From Chitinophagales bacterium (lineage in GTDB: Bacteria; Bacteroidota; Bacteroidia; Chitinophagales; Chitinophagaceae), in the NCBI GenBank assembly GCA_015655015.1, contig JAATFV010000195.1:1-42844 (forward strand): a DNA stretch of 42,844 nt, given 5' to 3'. This document shows positions 32,854 through 40,150 of the stretch, in pieces (the first letter of the stretch is position 1; each line of letters opens with the position of its first letter). The position numbers and the translations under genes are program-made. The notes beneath the pieces are model-generated. The model had not been told where the DNA came from. It saw only the letters and a program-made list of their open reading frames with translations, and made no database searches.

Positions 32854-34686
32854 TCAATATACATCCTTAACAAACCTTCCGGCCTCCTTCAATTCATCCA
32901 GGTAACCTGTAGCCTGTGTGGCATTCCTTTTCCCTTCCTGTTGTACGATATGCAGCAAGGTTTCCTCCACGTCTACGCTCATGGGCTCCTTGGCGCCGCA
33001 TAGGTATAGATAGGCGCCGCCTTCCAGCCATTCGAACAGCTCGGCGGCAAACTTCCGCATCTTATGCTGCACATAGACCTTTTCCTTCTGATCCCTGGAG
33101 AAAGCCGTATTGACCCTCGTCAGCACGCCCGTCTGTATCCAGTTCTGGATCTCCGTCTGGTAGAGAAAGTCCGTAGTGAAATGCTGATCTCCGAAGAACA
33201 GCCAGTTCTTCCCGCTGGCCCCGGTGGCATCTCTTTCCGCCAGGAAAGAGCGGAAGGGAGCGATGCCCGTGCCGGGACCGATCATGATGATATCTTTATC
33301 ATGAGCAGGCAGCTTGAACTGAGAATTCCGGTGAACATAAAATTCAAGGGATTGGTCCGGCAATAATTGAGACACGACATCGGAACACAACCCATGTTTA
33401 ATCTCCCCATTTATGAAAAAAGTATCCTTTGCTACCGTGATATGCACTTCTCCGGCATGTGCCTCCGGGGAAGAAGAAATAGAATACAGCCTGGGAGCAA
33501 TGGGCTCCAGGATGGCTATAACTTCCCGGAACTGCGCAGCATCTCTTACCGGGTAGATCTTCAGCAGGTCCAGCAGCCCGATCCTGGTCTCAGGAATGTC
33601 CTGTTTTACAAGGATCGCATACTTTTTCACAACCCTTTCAGGCAGAAATACAATATTCAGCTTTTTCTTCAGCAGGTCGAAGATCTTCCATTCTTCGTCG
33701 CGGTAAGCCGCTCTTGCCGTCGGATCGATCCCGGTAAGGCTGATAATGGCCTCTACCGTAACCAGCGGATTCTCCGGTGTGATCCCGATAGAATCTCCCG
33801 GCTCGTAATCGGTGTCTTCTGCTGCAATTTCCAGGTGATAGGTCTCTTTAGCCGATCCTCTGTCATTCAGATTGATATTGGCCAGGACCGTGCCGGTGTG
33901 GAATCTCTTCCCGCTGTGTTTGCGTGGAGACGAAGCCCCAACCGCGAAACCGCTGCCACCGCCTGATGCCAGGTTCACGTCGCTGCCGGCGCCGCCACTG
34001 CCCGTCACACCACTGCCCGCCACACCACCCAACCCTGCCAGCGTTCCATTGCCGGCATTAGCACCGCCGCCATTCAATCTTTGCAATACCTGGTCAAACC
34101 ATTGGAACGCCTCATCCTCATAATCCGTATCGCATTTCTGCAGGGAGACGATACGTTGTGCCCCCTTGCTCTGAAATTGCTGATCCACATCTTCCCCCGC
34201 CTTGCAGAAAAGAGGGTAAGCGGTATCCCCCAGGGCCAGCACGCTGTATTTCAGCTTATCCAGGCGGAAACCATCCCCATGGATATGATCGTAGAATTTT
34301 TTCGCGGAAGCAGGAGGCTCTCCGTCTCCCTGTGTACTGATGATGGTAAAGAAATATTCTTCTTTGGCCAGATCGGTGAGACGGTATTGTTCCAGCCCCA
34401 CCAGCTTGGCATTGATGCCCTTCTTTTTAGCTTTTGCTGCAAAGTCTGTCGCCAGTTTTTTCGAATTGCCGGTCTCCGTGCCATAAGCAATAGTGATTTT
34501 GCCAACAGCCGGCCGGGCAGGGGCCTCCGCCTCATGGGCCGATGATGGTGTTATGCCGGGCAGTATGGCCTGTCCCGCGCTCTGCGCTACCACGCCGGCC
34601 AGGTAACCGCTCAGCCAGATCAGCTCTTCTTTGGAGGAGCCGGCTATCAGCTCCTGCAATGTTTTAAGTTTTGGGGCTGTCAGCAT
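32854..34686 (-). CDS. cysJ: Sulfite reductase flavoprotein subunit (NADPH)
   Basis: From the ATG at 34686 the protein has 610 residues; a longer frame adds 43 basic residues. It has an N-terminal helical segment, a flavodoxin FMN domain (ITIAYGTETGNSKKLA; STQGDGEPPASA; ALGDTAYPLFC), a linker, an FAD domain (RLYSISSSPEAH) and an NADPH domain (IMIGPGTGIAPFRSFLAER; FGDQHFTTDFLY), ending DVY. The linker (about residues 205-253) is unusually rich in Gly, Ala and Ser, with repeats like GLGGVAGSGVTGSGG. It carries electrons from NADPH to CysI. It overlaps the end of cobA by 23 bp. Confidence 0.95.
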   Translation of the reverse strand: MLTAPKLKTLQELIAGSSKEELIWLSGYLAGVVAQSAGQAILPGITPSSAHEAEAPARPAVGKITIAYGTETGNSKKLATDFAAKAKKKGINAKLVGLEQYRLTDLAKEEYFFTIISTQGDGEPPASAKKFYDHIHGDGFRLDKLKYSVLALGDTAYPLFCKAGEDVDQQFQSKGAQRIVSLQKCDTDYEDEAFQWFDQVLQRLNGGGANAGNGTLAGLGGVAGSGVTGSGGAGSDVNLASGGGSGFAVGASSPRKHSGKRFHTGTVLANINLNDRGSAKETYHLEIAAEDTDYEPGDSIGITPENPLVTVEAIISLTGIDPTARAAYRDEEWKIFDLLKKKLNIVFLPERVVKKYAILVKQDIPETRIGLLDLLKIYPVRDAAQFREVIAILEPIAPRLYSISSSPEAHAGEVHITVAKDTFFINGEIKHGLCSDVVSQLLPDQSLEFYVHRNSQFKLPAHDKDIIMIGPGTGIAPFRSFLAERDATGASGKNWLFFGDQHFTTDFLYQTEIQNWIQTGVLTRVNTAFSRDQKEKVYVQHKMRKFAAELFEWLEGGAYLYLCGAKEPMSVDVEETLLHIVQQEGKRNATQATGYLDELKEAGRFVKDVY

Positions 34687-35614
34687 AAAAATATTTTTTT
34701 GAAGTGGATTGTTTTTCCGTCCGTGAAGCCACTTGTGAAGCCGCTTGCGAAACAGCGACCGGAGCGAAATAATTTTCTTTGCTATGACTGTCGGGCAGCC
34801 ATTGAAAAGGCTCATGCAAGGCCGCTACTTTCCCGATAATGATCAGGGTAGGGGAGACATAATGACTACCTCTTTTGGAAGACAGATATTCGTGGATCGG
34901 ACAATTGTAGACATGTTGCAGGGGGGTGGTCGCCTGTTCGATCACCGCCAGCCATTTATCAGCCCCGATCCCGTATTGTAATAAATTTTCTACTAAATGA
35001 TCCAGGGGGTCGGAAGACATATAGAACACCAGGGTATCTGCCGTCTGCGCCAGGTCCTTCCAATAGGACTCATTCAGGTCATCCTTCTTATAATGGGTCA
35101 GGAAACGGACGGCTGTGGAATAACCTCTCGCCGTTAAAGGGATCGCGGCATAAGCGGCAGCGCCCAGGGCGGCCGTTATTCCCGGGATGATCTCATAAGG
35201 TATCTGGTGAGTAGCAAGGGTCCGGAGCTCATCTAAAATATTGGAAAAGATCGACGCATCTCCGCCTTTCAGCCGGACGACCAGCTTGCCGCTGCCGGCA
35301 TGTTCCACCAGCAGGTCATTGATATGGGATTGAGGAGTAGACCCCTCTTTGCTGCATTGTTTGCCAACGGAGAGGAGAAGGGCATCTTTCCTCATATAGT
35401 TAGTAAGGATCTCTTCGCTTACCAGTCGATCTGTAATAACCACATCCGCTTTTTGCAGGTAACGGAGCGCTTTGATCGTCAGCAGTTCCGGATCGCCCGG
35501 ACCTGCTCCGGCCAGGATCACCTTGCCCACTGGCTTTCCAACGGATATGTCAGTCCCGGCCAGTCTAAAAGATTGGTTGGATAATTCGTTGTTATATTGG
35601 TTGACCTCGCTCAT
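34664..35614 (-). CDS. cobA: Uroporphyrinogen-III C-methyltransferase (SUMT)
   Basis: A 316-residue SUMT that makes precorrin-2, the first step from uroporphyrinogen III to siroheme. AGAGPGDPELLTIKALRYLQKADVVI is the SAM-binding start of the family; VVRLKGGDASIFSN, IPYEIIPGITAALGAAAYAAIPLTARGYS and TLVFYMSS follow. The catalytic core ends near residue 270, and about 45 polar residues (SQAASQVASRTEKQSTSKK) extend it. The remaining two steps to siroheme would be done by the Met8-like domain of the fusion protein at 26488-28137. Confidence 0.95.
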   Translation of the reverse strand: MSEVNQYNNELSNQSFRLAGTDISVGKPVGKVILAGAGPGDPELLTIKALRYLQKADVVITDRLVSEEILTNYMRKDALLLSVGKQCSKEGSTPQSHINDLLVEHAGSGKLVVRLKGGDASIFSNILDELRTLATHQIPYEIIPGITAALGAAAYAAIPLTARGYSTAVRFLTHYKKDDLNESYWKDLAQTADTLVFYMSSDPLDHLVENLLQYGIGADKWLAVIEQATTPLQHVYNCPIHEYLSSKRGSHYVSPTLIIIGKVAALHEPFQWLPDSHSKENYFAPVAVSQAASQVASRTEKQSTSKKYFYADSPKT

Positions 35615-35686
35615 TTAATTCACTATTTAATAGCTTCTACATCATCTTTTCAAAGGGCCGGCAGTCTTACCCCTTCAGGACCGGGA

Positions 35687-36928
35687 CTACTGTATCATAC
35701 AAGCACCCACCGTCACATTACTCGTCTCATCGATCAGGATCGCTCCGCCATTAACCTGCAGGTCCGCATAGGAATCGAAGGGCAGGGGAGAGGCTGTCCG
35801 GATAGTAGCTTTTACGATATCATTCAGGCCGGCTGATTGCAGGGAGTAATTCTTTTCCAGCGTGTTCACGTCCAGGCGGTATTCAATCTCTTTTACCACG
35901 CTTCTCACGGTCCGGCTGCCGATCTGCAGCAGGTACTTGTTGCCCGGGACCAGTAATTTGCTGTCCATCCAGCAGAGCAATACTTCCAGTTCCTGTTCGA
36001 CACGGGGCTGGTGATCAGTTTTGGCGATCAGGTCGCCCCGGCTGATATCGATATCATCTTCCAGCTGTAATACGACGCTTTGCGGGGCAAAGGCTTCTTC
36101 CACCTGCCTGCCGCCGGTTTCAATGCTTTTGATCCTGCTGGTCAGTCCTGCCGGCAGTACAGTGATAGTATCGCCTTTCCGGTAGATGCCGCTGACGATC
36201 TTTCCGGCATAACCCCGGTAATCATGCCATTCCTCCGTCTGGGGACGAATGACATATTGTACCGGAAGACGGGCGTAATCCAGGTTGATATCCTTTGCCA
36301 CTTCCGTCTTCTCCAGCAGCTCCAGCAGGGTGGGTCCTTCATACCAGTCCAGGTGGGTAGACCTGTCCACGATATTATCCCCTTTCAGGGCGCTGATCGG
36401 CAGGTAGACGACATCCCGTAGTTTCAGGGTCTTTGCTATCTCCGCAAAGTCCATGGCGATATTATTATAGACATCCTGAGAATAAGACACCAGGTCCATT
36501 TTATTGATAGCGACCACCACATGGGGAATATTCAACAGGCTGGCGATGATCGAATGACGCCTTGTCTGCTCTACCACTCCATTGCGGGCATCGACCAGGA
36601 TGATGATCAGGTTGGCATTACTGGCCCCCGTGACCATGTTCCGGGTATATTGAATGTGTCCGGGTGCGTCTGCAATGATGAATTTGCGTTTGGGCGTGGA
36701 AAAATATTTATACGCTACGTCGATGGTGATGCCTTGTTCCCGCTCGGCGCGGAGCCCGTCGGTGAGCAGGGCCAGGTCGATCTCTCCGTCCTCTTTATTC
36801 CTGCTTTGCTTTTCCAGCGCTTCGAGCTGGTCCGCCAGTATGCTCTTGCTGTCATACAACAGGCGGCCGATCAGGGTGCTTTTCCCGTCATCCACACTGC
36901 CCGCTGTTATAAATCGCAACAAATCCAT
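35687..36928 (-). CDS. cysN: Sulfate adenylyltransferase subunit 1 (GTPase)
   Basis: CysN is the regulatory GTPase of ATP sulfurylase; GTP hydrolysis drives APS formation by CysD. The 413 residues hold the G1 motif GSVDDGKST (10-18), DAPGHIQYTRNMVTGAS (G3, about 87-103) and AINKMDL (G4), followed by EF-Tu-like beta-barrel domains. It ends without an APS kinase (CysC) domain, and no separate cysC is in the cluster. That agrees with a pathway that reduces APS directly. It lies 105 bp after cysD, in an AT-rich gap without recognised elements. Confidence 0.95.
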   Translation of the reverse strand: MDLLRFITAGSVDDGKSTLIGRLLYDSKSILADQLEALEKQSRNKEDGEIDLALLTDGLRAEREQGITIDVAYKYFSTPKRKFIIADAPGHIQYTRNMVTGASNANLIIILVDARNGVVEQTRRHSIIASLLNIPHVVVAINKMDLVSYSQDVYNNIAMDFAEIAKTLKLRDVVYLPISALKGDNIVDRSTHLDWYEGPTLLELLEKTEVAKDINLDYARLPVQYVIRPQTEEWHDYRGYAGKIVSGIYRKGDTITVLPAGLTSRIKSIETGGRQVEEAFAPQSVVLQLEDDIDISRGDLIAKTDHQPRVEQELEVLLCWMDSKLLVPGNKYLLQIGSRTVRSVVKEIEYRLDVNTLEKNYSLQSAGLNDIVKATIRTASPLPFDSYADLQVNGGAILIDETSNVTVGACMIQ

Positions 36929-37033
36929 TTTGTTTTATTTTGGATCTTAAATTTTGAATTTTAAATGCACGCCGGTAATGACTCCGCATTATTATTCATT
37001 ATTTAAAATGGTTAGAACTTAAGGTGGTTTATT

Positions 37034-37987
37034 TTAAAAATAGCCGTTCTTCTTCCGGTCTTCCATCGCAGCCTCCGATATCTTATCATCGATCCTCGTT
37101 TCCCCTCTTTCACTGGTACGGGTAGCTGTAATCTCTTTAATGATGTCATCGATGACCGATGCAGTCGACTCCACGGCTGCCGTACAGGTCATATCCCCCA
37201 CCGTACGATAACGTACCTGCTTTTTACGGATCTGATCAGTGGCATCCAATCGGATAAAGGGAGATACCGCCACCCATTGCCCTTCATAATCGATCACTTC
37301 CCGCTCATGTGTGAAATAGATGGAAGGCAGGCCGATCTTTTCACGACGGATGTAATTCCAGATATCCAGTTCCGTCCAGTTGCTGATGGGGAACGCCCTT
37401 ACATTCTCACCTTTCCGGATCCTGCCATTGTAAATATTCCAGAGCTCAGGCCGCTGCCTTTTGGGGTCCCAGCCGCCAAACTCATCTCTTACGGAGAAGA
37501 TCCTTTCTTTTGCCCTTGCCTTCTCTTCATCCCGCCGGGCGCCTCCGATCAGAGCGTCAAAGCCGAACTCTTCGATGGTGTCCAGCAGGGTAAAAGTCTG
37601 CAGGGCATTCCGGCTGGCGAACTTACCGGTAGGCTCCGTTAGCTGCCGGGTGCGTATCGTATCTTCCACGTTACGTACGATCAACTTCTCCCCGATCTGC
37701 GCTGCCAGCTCATCTCTGAAGCGTAATGCTTCCGGGAAATTGTGCCCGGTATCGATATGCACGAGCGGAAATGGGAATTTCCCGGGACGAAAAGCTTTTA
37801 ATGCCAGGTGAACCAGTGTAATAGAATCCTTGCCTCCACTGAAAAGAAGGGCCGGCCGCTCGAACTGGCCCGCTACTTCCCGGAGGATATGTATGGCCTC
37901 CGATTCCAGGTGGTCAAGGTAATCCAGGCTCCTGACCCCGGAAGGAGAGGAGGGCAACGCGTCATTATTGGTATTGTTATGGCTCAT
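37034..37987 (-). CDS. cysD: Sulfate adenylyltransferase subunit 2
   Basis: The catalytic subunit of ATP sulfurylase, making APS from ATP and sulfate. From the ATG at 37987 it has 317 residues; a longer frame overlapping cysH begins with residues unlike the family. The PP-loop FSGGKDSITLVHLALKAF (from about residue 49) binds ATP. Other family blocks are HIDTGHNFPEALRFRD, DALIGGARRDEEKARAKER, FPISNWTELDIWNYI and the C-terminal ERGETRIDDK. It starts 10 bp after cysH. Confidence 0.96.
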   Translation of the reverse strand: MSHNNTNNDALPSSPSGVRSLDYLDHLESEAIHILREVAGQFERPALLFSGGKDSITLVHLALKAFRPGKFPFPLVHIDTGHNFPEALRFRDELAAQIGEKLIVRNVEDTIRTRQLTEPTGKFASRNALQTFTLLDTIEEFGFDALIGGARRDEEKARAKERIFSVRDEFGGWDPKRQRPELWNIYNGRIRKGENVRAFPISNWTELDIWNYIRREKIGLPSIYFTHEREVIDYEGQWVAVSPFIRLDATDQIRKKQVRYRTVGDMTCTAAVESTASVIDDIIKEITATRTSERGETRIDDKISEAAMEDRKKNGYF

Positions 37988-37997
37988 AATTTGCTGA

Positions 37998-38762
37998 TTA
38001 ATGCTGACCGGTCTTTTGCCCGGTCGAAATTTCTCTGAATGCCGGCGCCTCGGAAACATGCAGGCCGCATTCTTTTTTACTGCTGTCTTCCCACCACCAC
38101 CTGCCGGCGCGAAAGTCTTCCCCGGCCCTTACAGCCCGGGTACAGGGCGCACAGCCGATACTGACAAAGCCCTTATCATGTAATGGATTGTAAGGAACAT
38201 TGAATTCTTCGATGTAGGTCCTCACTGTTGAAGTATCCCAGTGAAGGAGGGGATTGTATTTAATAACCCCATTACCTTCATCCCATTCCAGCAATTGGTG
38301 ATCTTTTCTTTCCGGAGAATGTTCCGCCCGCAGCCCTGTTATCCATACCGCTTGCCCTTTCAATGCTCTTTTTAACGGTTCGACCTTCCGGATATGACAG
38401 CACGATTTCCGGTTGTCCACGGATTCATAAAAGGCATTGGGGCCTTTTTCATTAAGATAATTCTCCAGTAAATTCCTGTCGGGATAATAGGCCCGGATCC
38501 TGGTATTGTATTTTTCATTGGTGGCGCTCCATACGGAATAGGTCTCCGCAAAAAGCCGCCCGGTATCCAGGGTGAAAATGGTCACAGGGACTTCATGCGA
38601 TAAAATATGATGGGCAATGACCTGGTCTTCTATACTGAAACTCGTGGAAAATACTACCTGCCCCGGAAAACGGACTGCCAAAAGAGCTAAAGTCTCATCA
38701 ATGTTTAGTCCCTTAATTTGGTCGATTAATCGGGGAATATGATTTCTAATTGTACTGTCCAT
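37998..38762 (-). CDS. cysH: Adenylylsulfate (APS) reductase, thioredoxin-dependent, CysH family
   Basis: A 254-residue PP-loop reductase that converts APS to sulfite. The core has FSTSFSIEDQVIAHHI and TLDTGRLFAETY. C121-C122 in KSCCHIRK and C204/C207 in GCAPCTRA form the CC...CxxC set that ligates a [4Fe-4S] cluster. This marks APS reductases as opposed to the cluster-free PAPS reductases. The catalytic cysteine is C232 in KKECGLHVS. It is the first gene of the sulfate-reduction operon and is preceded 57 nt upstream by a cysteine-rich leader peptide. Confidence 0.94.
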   Translation of the reverse strand: MDSTIRNHIPRLIDQIKGLNIDETLALLAVRFPGQVVFSTSFSIEDQVIAHHILSHEVPVTIFTLDTGRLFAETYSVWSATNEKYNTRIRAYYPDRNLLENYLNEKGPNAFYESVDNRKSCCHIRKVEPLKRALKGQAVWITGLRAEHSPERKDHQLLEWDEGNGVIKYNPLLHWDTSTVRTYIEEFNVPYNPLHDKGFVSIGCAPCTRAVRAGEDFRAGRWWWEDSSKKECGLHVSEAPAFREISTGQKTGQH

Positions 38763-38819
38763 GATTGGTGGTTATTGTCGAAAGAAATGTCTAAAAATGC
38801 AGCGGATAGACGACCAGGG

Positions 38820-38903
38820 TCAGCAACAACAACAATTGCTGCAACAAAAGGGGGACATATACAATATCGGAGAAATTTCTTTGGTCATTTTTAAGTCTAC
38901 CAT
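38820..38903 (-). CDS. Cysteine-rich leader peptide of the cysH operon
   Basis: A 27-codon frame from ATG at 38903 to TGA at 38820. It begins MVDLKMTKEISPILYMSP and ends FCCSNCCCC-stop: six cysteines within the last eight residues, the final four in a row. A second in-frame ATG (38888) is possible. The first ATG is 9 nt after a perfect -7 box, TATCTTTG (38920-38913). The stop is 57 nt before cysH, matching the 60-nt spacing of the other leader in this locus. A 6-bp stem, CAGCAA...TTGCTG, spans the Cys codons. Likely role: stalling when charged Cys-tRNA is scarce, to control sulfate reduction. No intrinsic terminator is evident between leader and gene. Confidence 0.68.
   Translation of the reverse strand: MVDLKMTKEISPILYMSPFCCSNCCCC
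38821..38841 (-). promoter_or_regulatory. Hairpin over the Cys codons of the cysH leader
   Basis: CAGCAA (38821-38826) and TTGCTG (38836-38841) are perfect complements with a 9-nt loop. In the minus-strand RNA the stem covers the last five codons, including the four terminal Cys codons, so a ribosome paused there would prevent it from forming. Confidence 0.45.
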
Positions 38904-38912
38904 TATGATGGA

Positions 38913-38920
38913 CAAAGATA
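38913..38920 (-). promoter_or_regulatory. -7 box of the cysH operon
   Basis: TATCTTTG on the minus strand is an exact TAnnTTTG match placed 9 nt before the leader ATG. The preceding 20 bp are AT-rich without an obvious -33 TTTG. Confidence 0.6.
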
Positions 38921-39027
38921 TAGGAGAAAGTTCATTTAAAAAATAAATTTTTACCATCCCGGGACCTGCTGACCACCAGCCGGACTAGTCGTCCGCGGCC
39001 TCCCTTGCATAACCCATCTTATTCGGT

Positions 39028-39035
39028 TATTTTTG
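39028..39035 (+). promoter_or_regulatory. -7 box before the decayed exported-protein gene
   Basis: TATTTTTG (39028-39035) matches TAnnTTTG and ends 15 bp before the ATG at 39051. The promoter seems to have outlived its gene. Confidence 0.4.
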
Positions 39036-39050
39036 CCAAAACAATTGAAT

Positions 39051-39212
39051 ATGAAAAAGTTAGCCCTATGTTTACTCCTCGCAGAAAGCGTCCTGGCCGG
39101 GTCCGCATCGGCACAAATCAGAGTAGGTCCGGACATCAATATCGGCTCCCAGCCGGTATGGGGGCACACCGGTGTCCTAACACCCGCCGTGTTTTACGAC
39201 TACCGGGAATAA
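39051..39212 (+). pseudogene. Truncated exported protein (signal peptide plus short remnant)
   Basis: The ATG at 39051 opens 53 codons: a signal peptide (MKKLALCLLLAESVLAGSASA) followed by QIRVGPDINIGSQPVWGHTGV, then an unrelated tail to a TAA at 39210-39212. The part QPVWGHTGV resembles the QPVWGPxGYDYVxYYYLPDI segment of small exported Bacteroidota proteins, as I recall them. In the next frame LPGIMEN may be the rest of that motif, so a frameshift after GV is likely. The 3' part is then lost where the nuclease gene begins on the other strand. Confidence 0.55.
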
Positions 39213-39237
39213 TGGAGAATATGAGTGGGATTAGGGC

Positions 39238-40089
39238 CTATAATTTATTGATTTCATCCTCCGAAAGGCCCGAACTATTACTTATTATGTGGACCGGAAT
39301 ACCGTTTGCTTTAAGTGCTTTAGCCATTTCAATCTTTCCTTCAATCTTTCCTTCAATCTTTCCTTCGTCCCTTGCTGTATCTATGACATTTTTCAAATCG
39401 CGATATGTCTTTAGGCTATGTTCGTAGCTATTCCATTCAGATTGGTCAAGCCTGGCCAGAGCAGCCTTTTCAAACGCTTTTTCAAACACCACCTCTCCTT
39501 CAAAGATCCTGGGTATAGTTTGAAAGTCCTCTAAATGTTTAATGAAGTACAGCCACTTATCCAGACGGGTTACTAACTCATCCTCCCCCTTATTAAAATT
39601 GGGCATTTCAAGATAAATGTAGGTGAGCTTCTCGTAAAAGGTCCTTCCATTTTGGTTCTTCAATTTTATAACATGGACCACTTCACTTTTCTCGGGCTCA
39701 GTTTCATAATCATCGAACGTGAAATCCAAAATACCTATGCAAAAAACGGCTTTCAGATTATAGTTCCAATCTCCTTTATCTGCCTGTTCCCGGATCGGGA
39801 AAGTTGAATAATAAATAGTCCTTTCTTTAAAGTAATTTTGCTTAGCCTTTTGCAGCTCAACGATAAATTTTTCTCCCTGCTCATTTTCGCAATAAATATC
39901 ATAGATCGCTTTGCGATCTTCTTCCGCCTGGCCTAATTGTTCCGCATTTCTAAAAGAAAGATTTTTTATGGGAATGGAAAGGGGCAAAAGAGCGTTCAGG
40001 AAGTCAATCAGCAAAGGTTTACTGGCTTCTTCACCAAAGATCTTCTTAAATCCAAAGTCCGTAAATGGGTTTACATATATTGCCTTCAT
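39238..40089 (-). CDS. Rpn-family recombination-promoting nuclease (PD-(D/E)XK, transposase-like)
   Basis: A 283-residue protein. NPFTDFGFKKIFGEEASKPLLIDFLNALL (7-35) is the start of the family. YDIYCENEQGEKFIVELQKAKQ (about 63-84) holds the PD-(D/E)XK-type catalytic Asp and E-x-Q. RTIYYSTFPI and FCIGILDFTF are later blocks. Rpn proteins cut DNA and promote RecA-independent recombination; they vary greatly in copy number. Near the C-terminus lies EGKIEGKIEGKIE, encoded by three perfect 12-bp repeats, followed by a small helical domain (AKALKANGIPVHIISNSSGLSEDEI). It sits beside a decayed gene and may be a recent arrival. Confidence 0.88.
   Translation of the reverse strand: MKAIYVNPFTDFGFKKIFGEEASKPLLIDFLNALLPLSIPIKNLSFRNAEQLGQAEEDRKAIYDIYCENEQGEKFIVELQKAKQNYFKERTIYYSTFPIREQADKGDWNYNLKAVFCIGILDFTFDDYETEPEKSEVVHVIKLKNQNGRTFYEKLTYIYLEMPNFNKGEDELVTRLDKWLYFIKHLEDFQTIPRIFEGEVVFEKAFEKAALARLDQSEWNSYEHSLKTYRDLKNVIDTARDEGKIEGKIEGKIEMAKALKANGIPVHIISNSSGLSEDEINKL
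39328..39363. repeat. Three tandem 12-bp repeats inside the nuclease gene
   Basis: TTCAATCTTTCC occurs three times without gap at 39328-39339, 39340-39351 and 39352-39363, encoding GKIE units on the minus strand. The unit is a multiple of three, so slippage changes the linker length without breaking the frame. Confidence 0.85.
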
Positions 40090-40150
40090 AATTTTTGTTC
40101 CTTAATCTGAGGATCAGGACAAATTTACAAAATATCCGGCATCTAAAGTT

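Noticed and set aside
33367..33966. 199-residue plus-strand frame
   Set aside because: It is antisense to the FAD/NADPH part of cysJ and resembles no protein.
34984..35000. A third TACTAAAT motif inside cobA
   Set aside because: It lies within coding sequence away from any promoter and matches only a few bases of the inverted motif.
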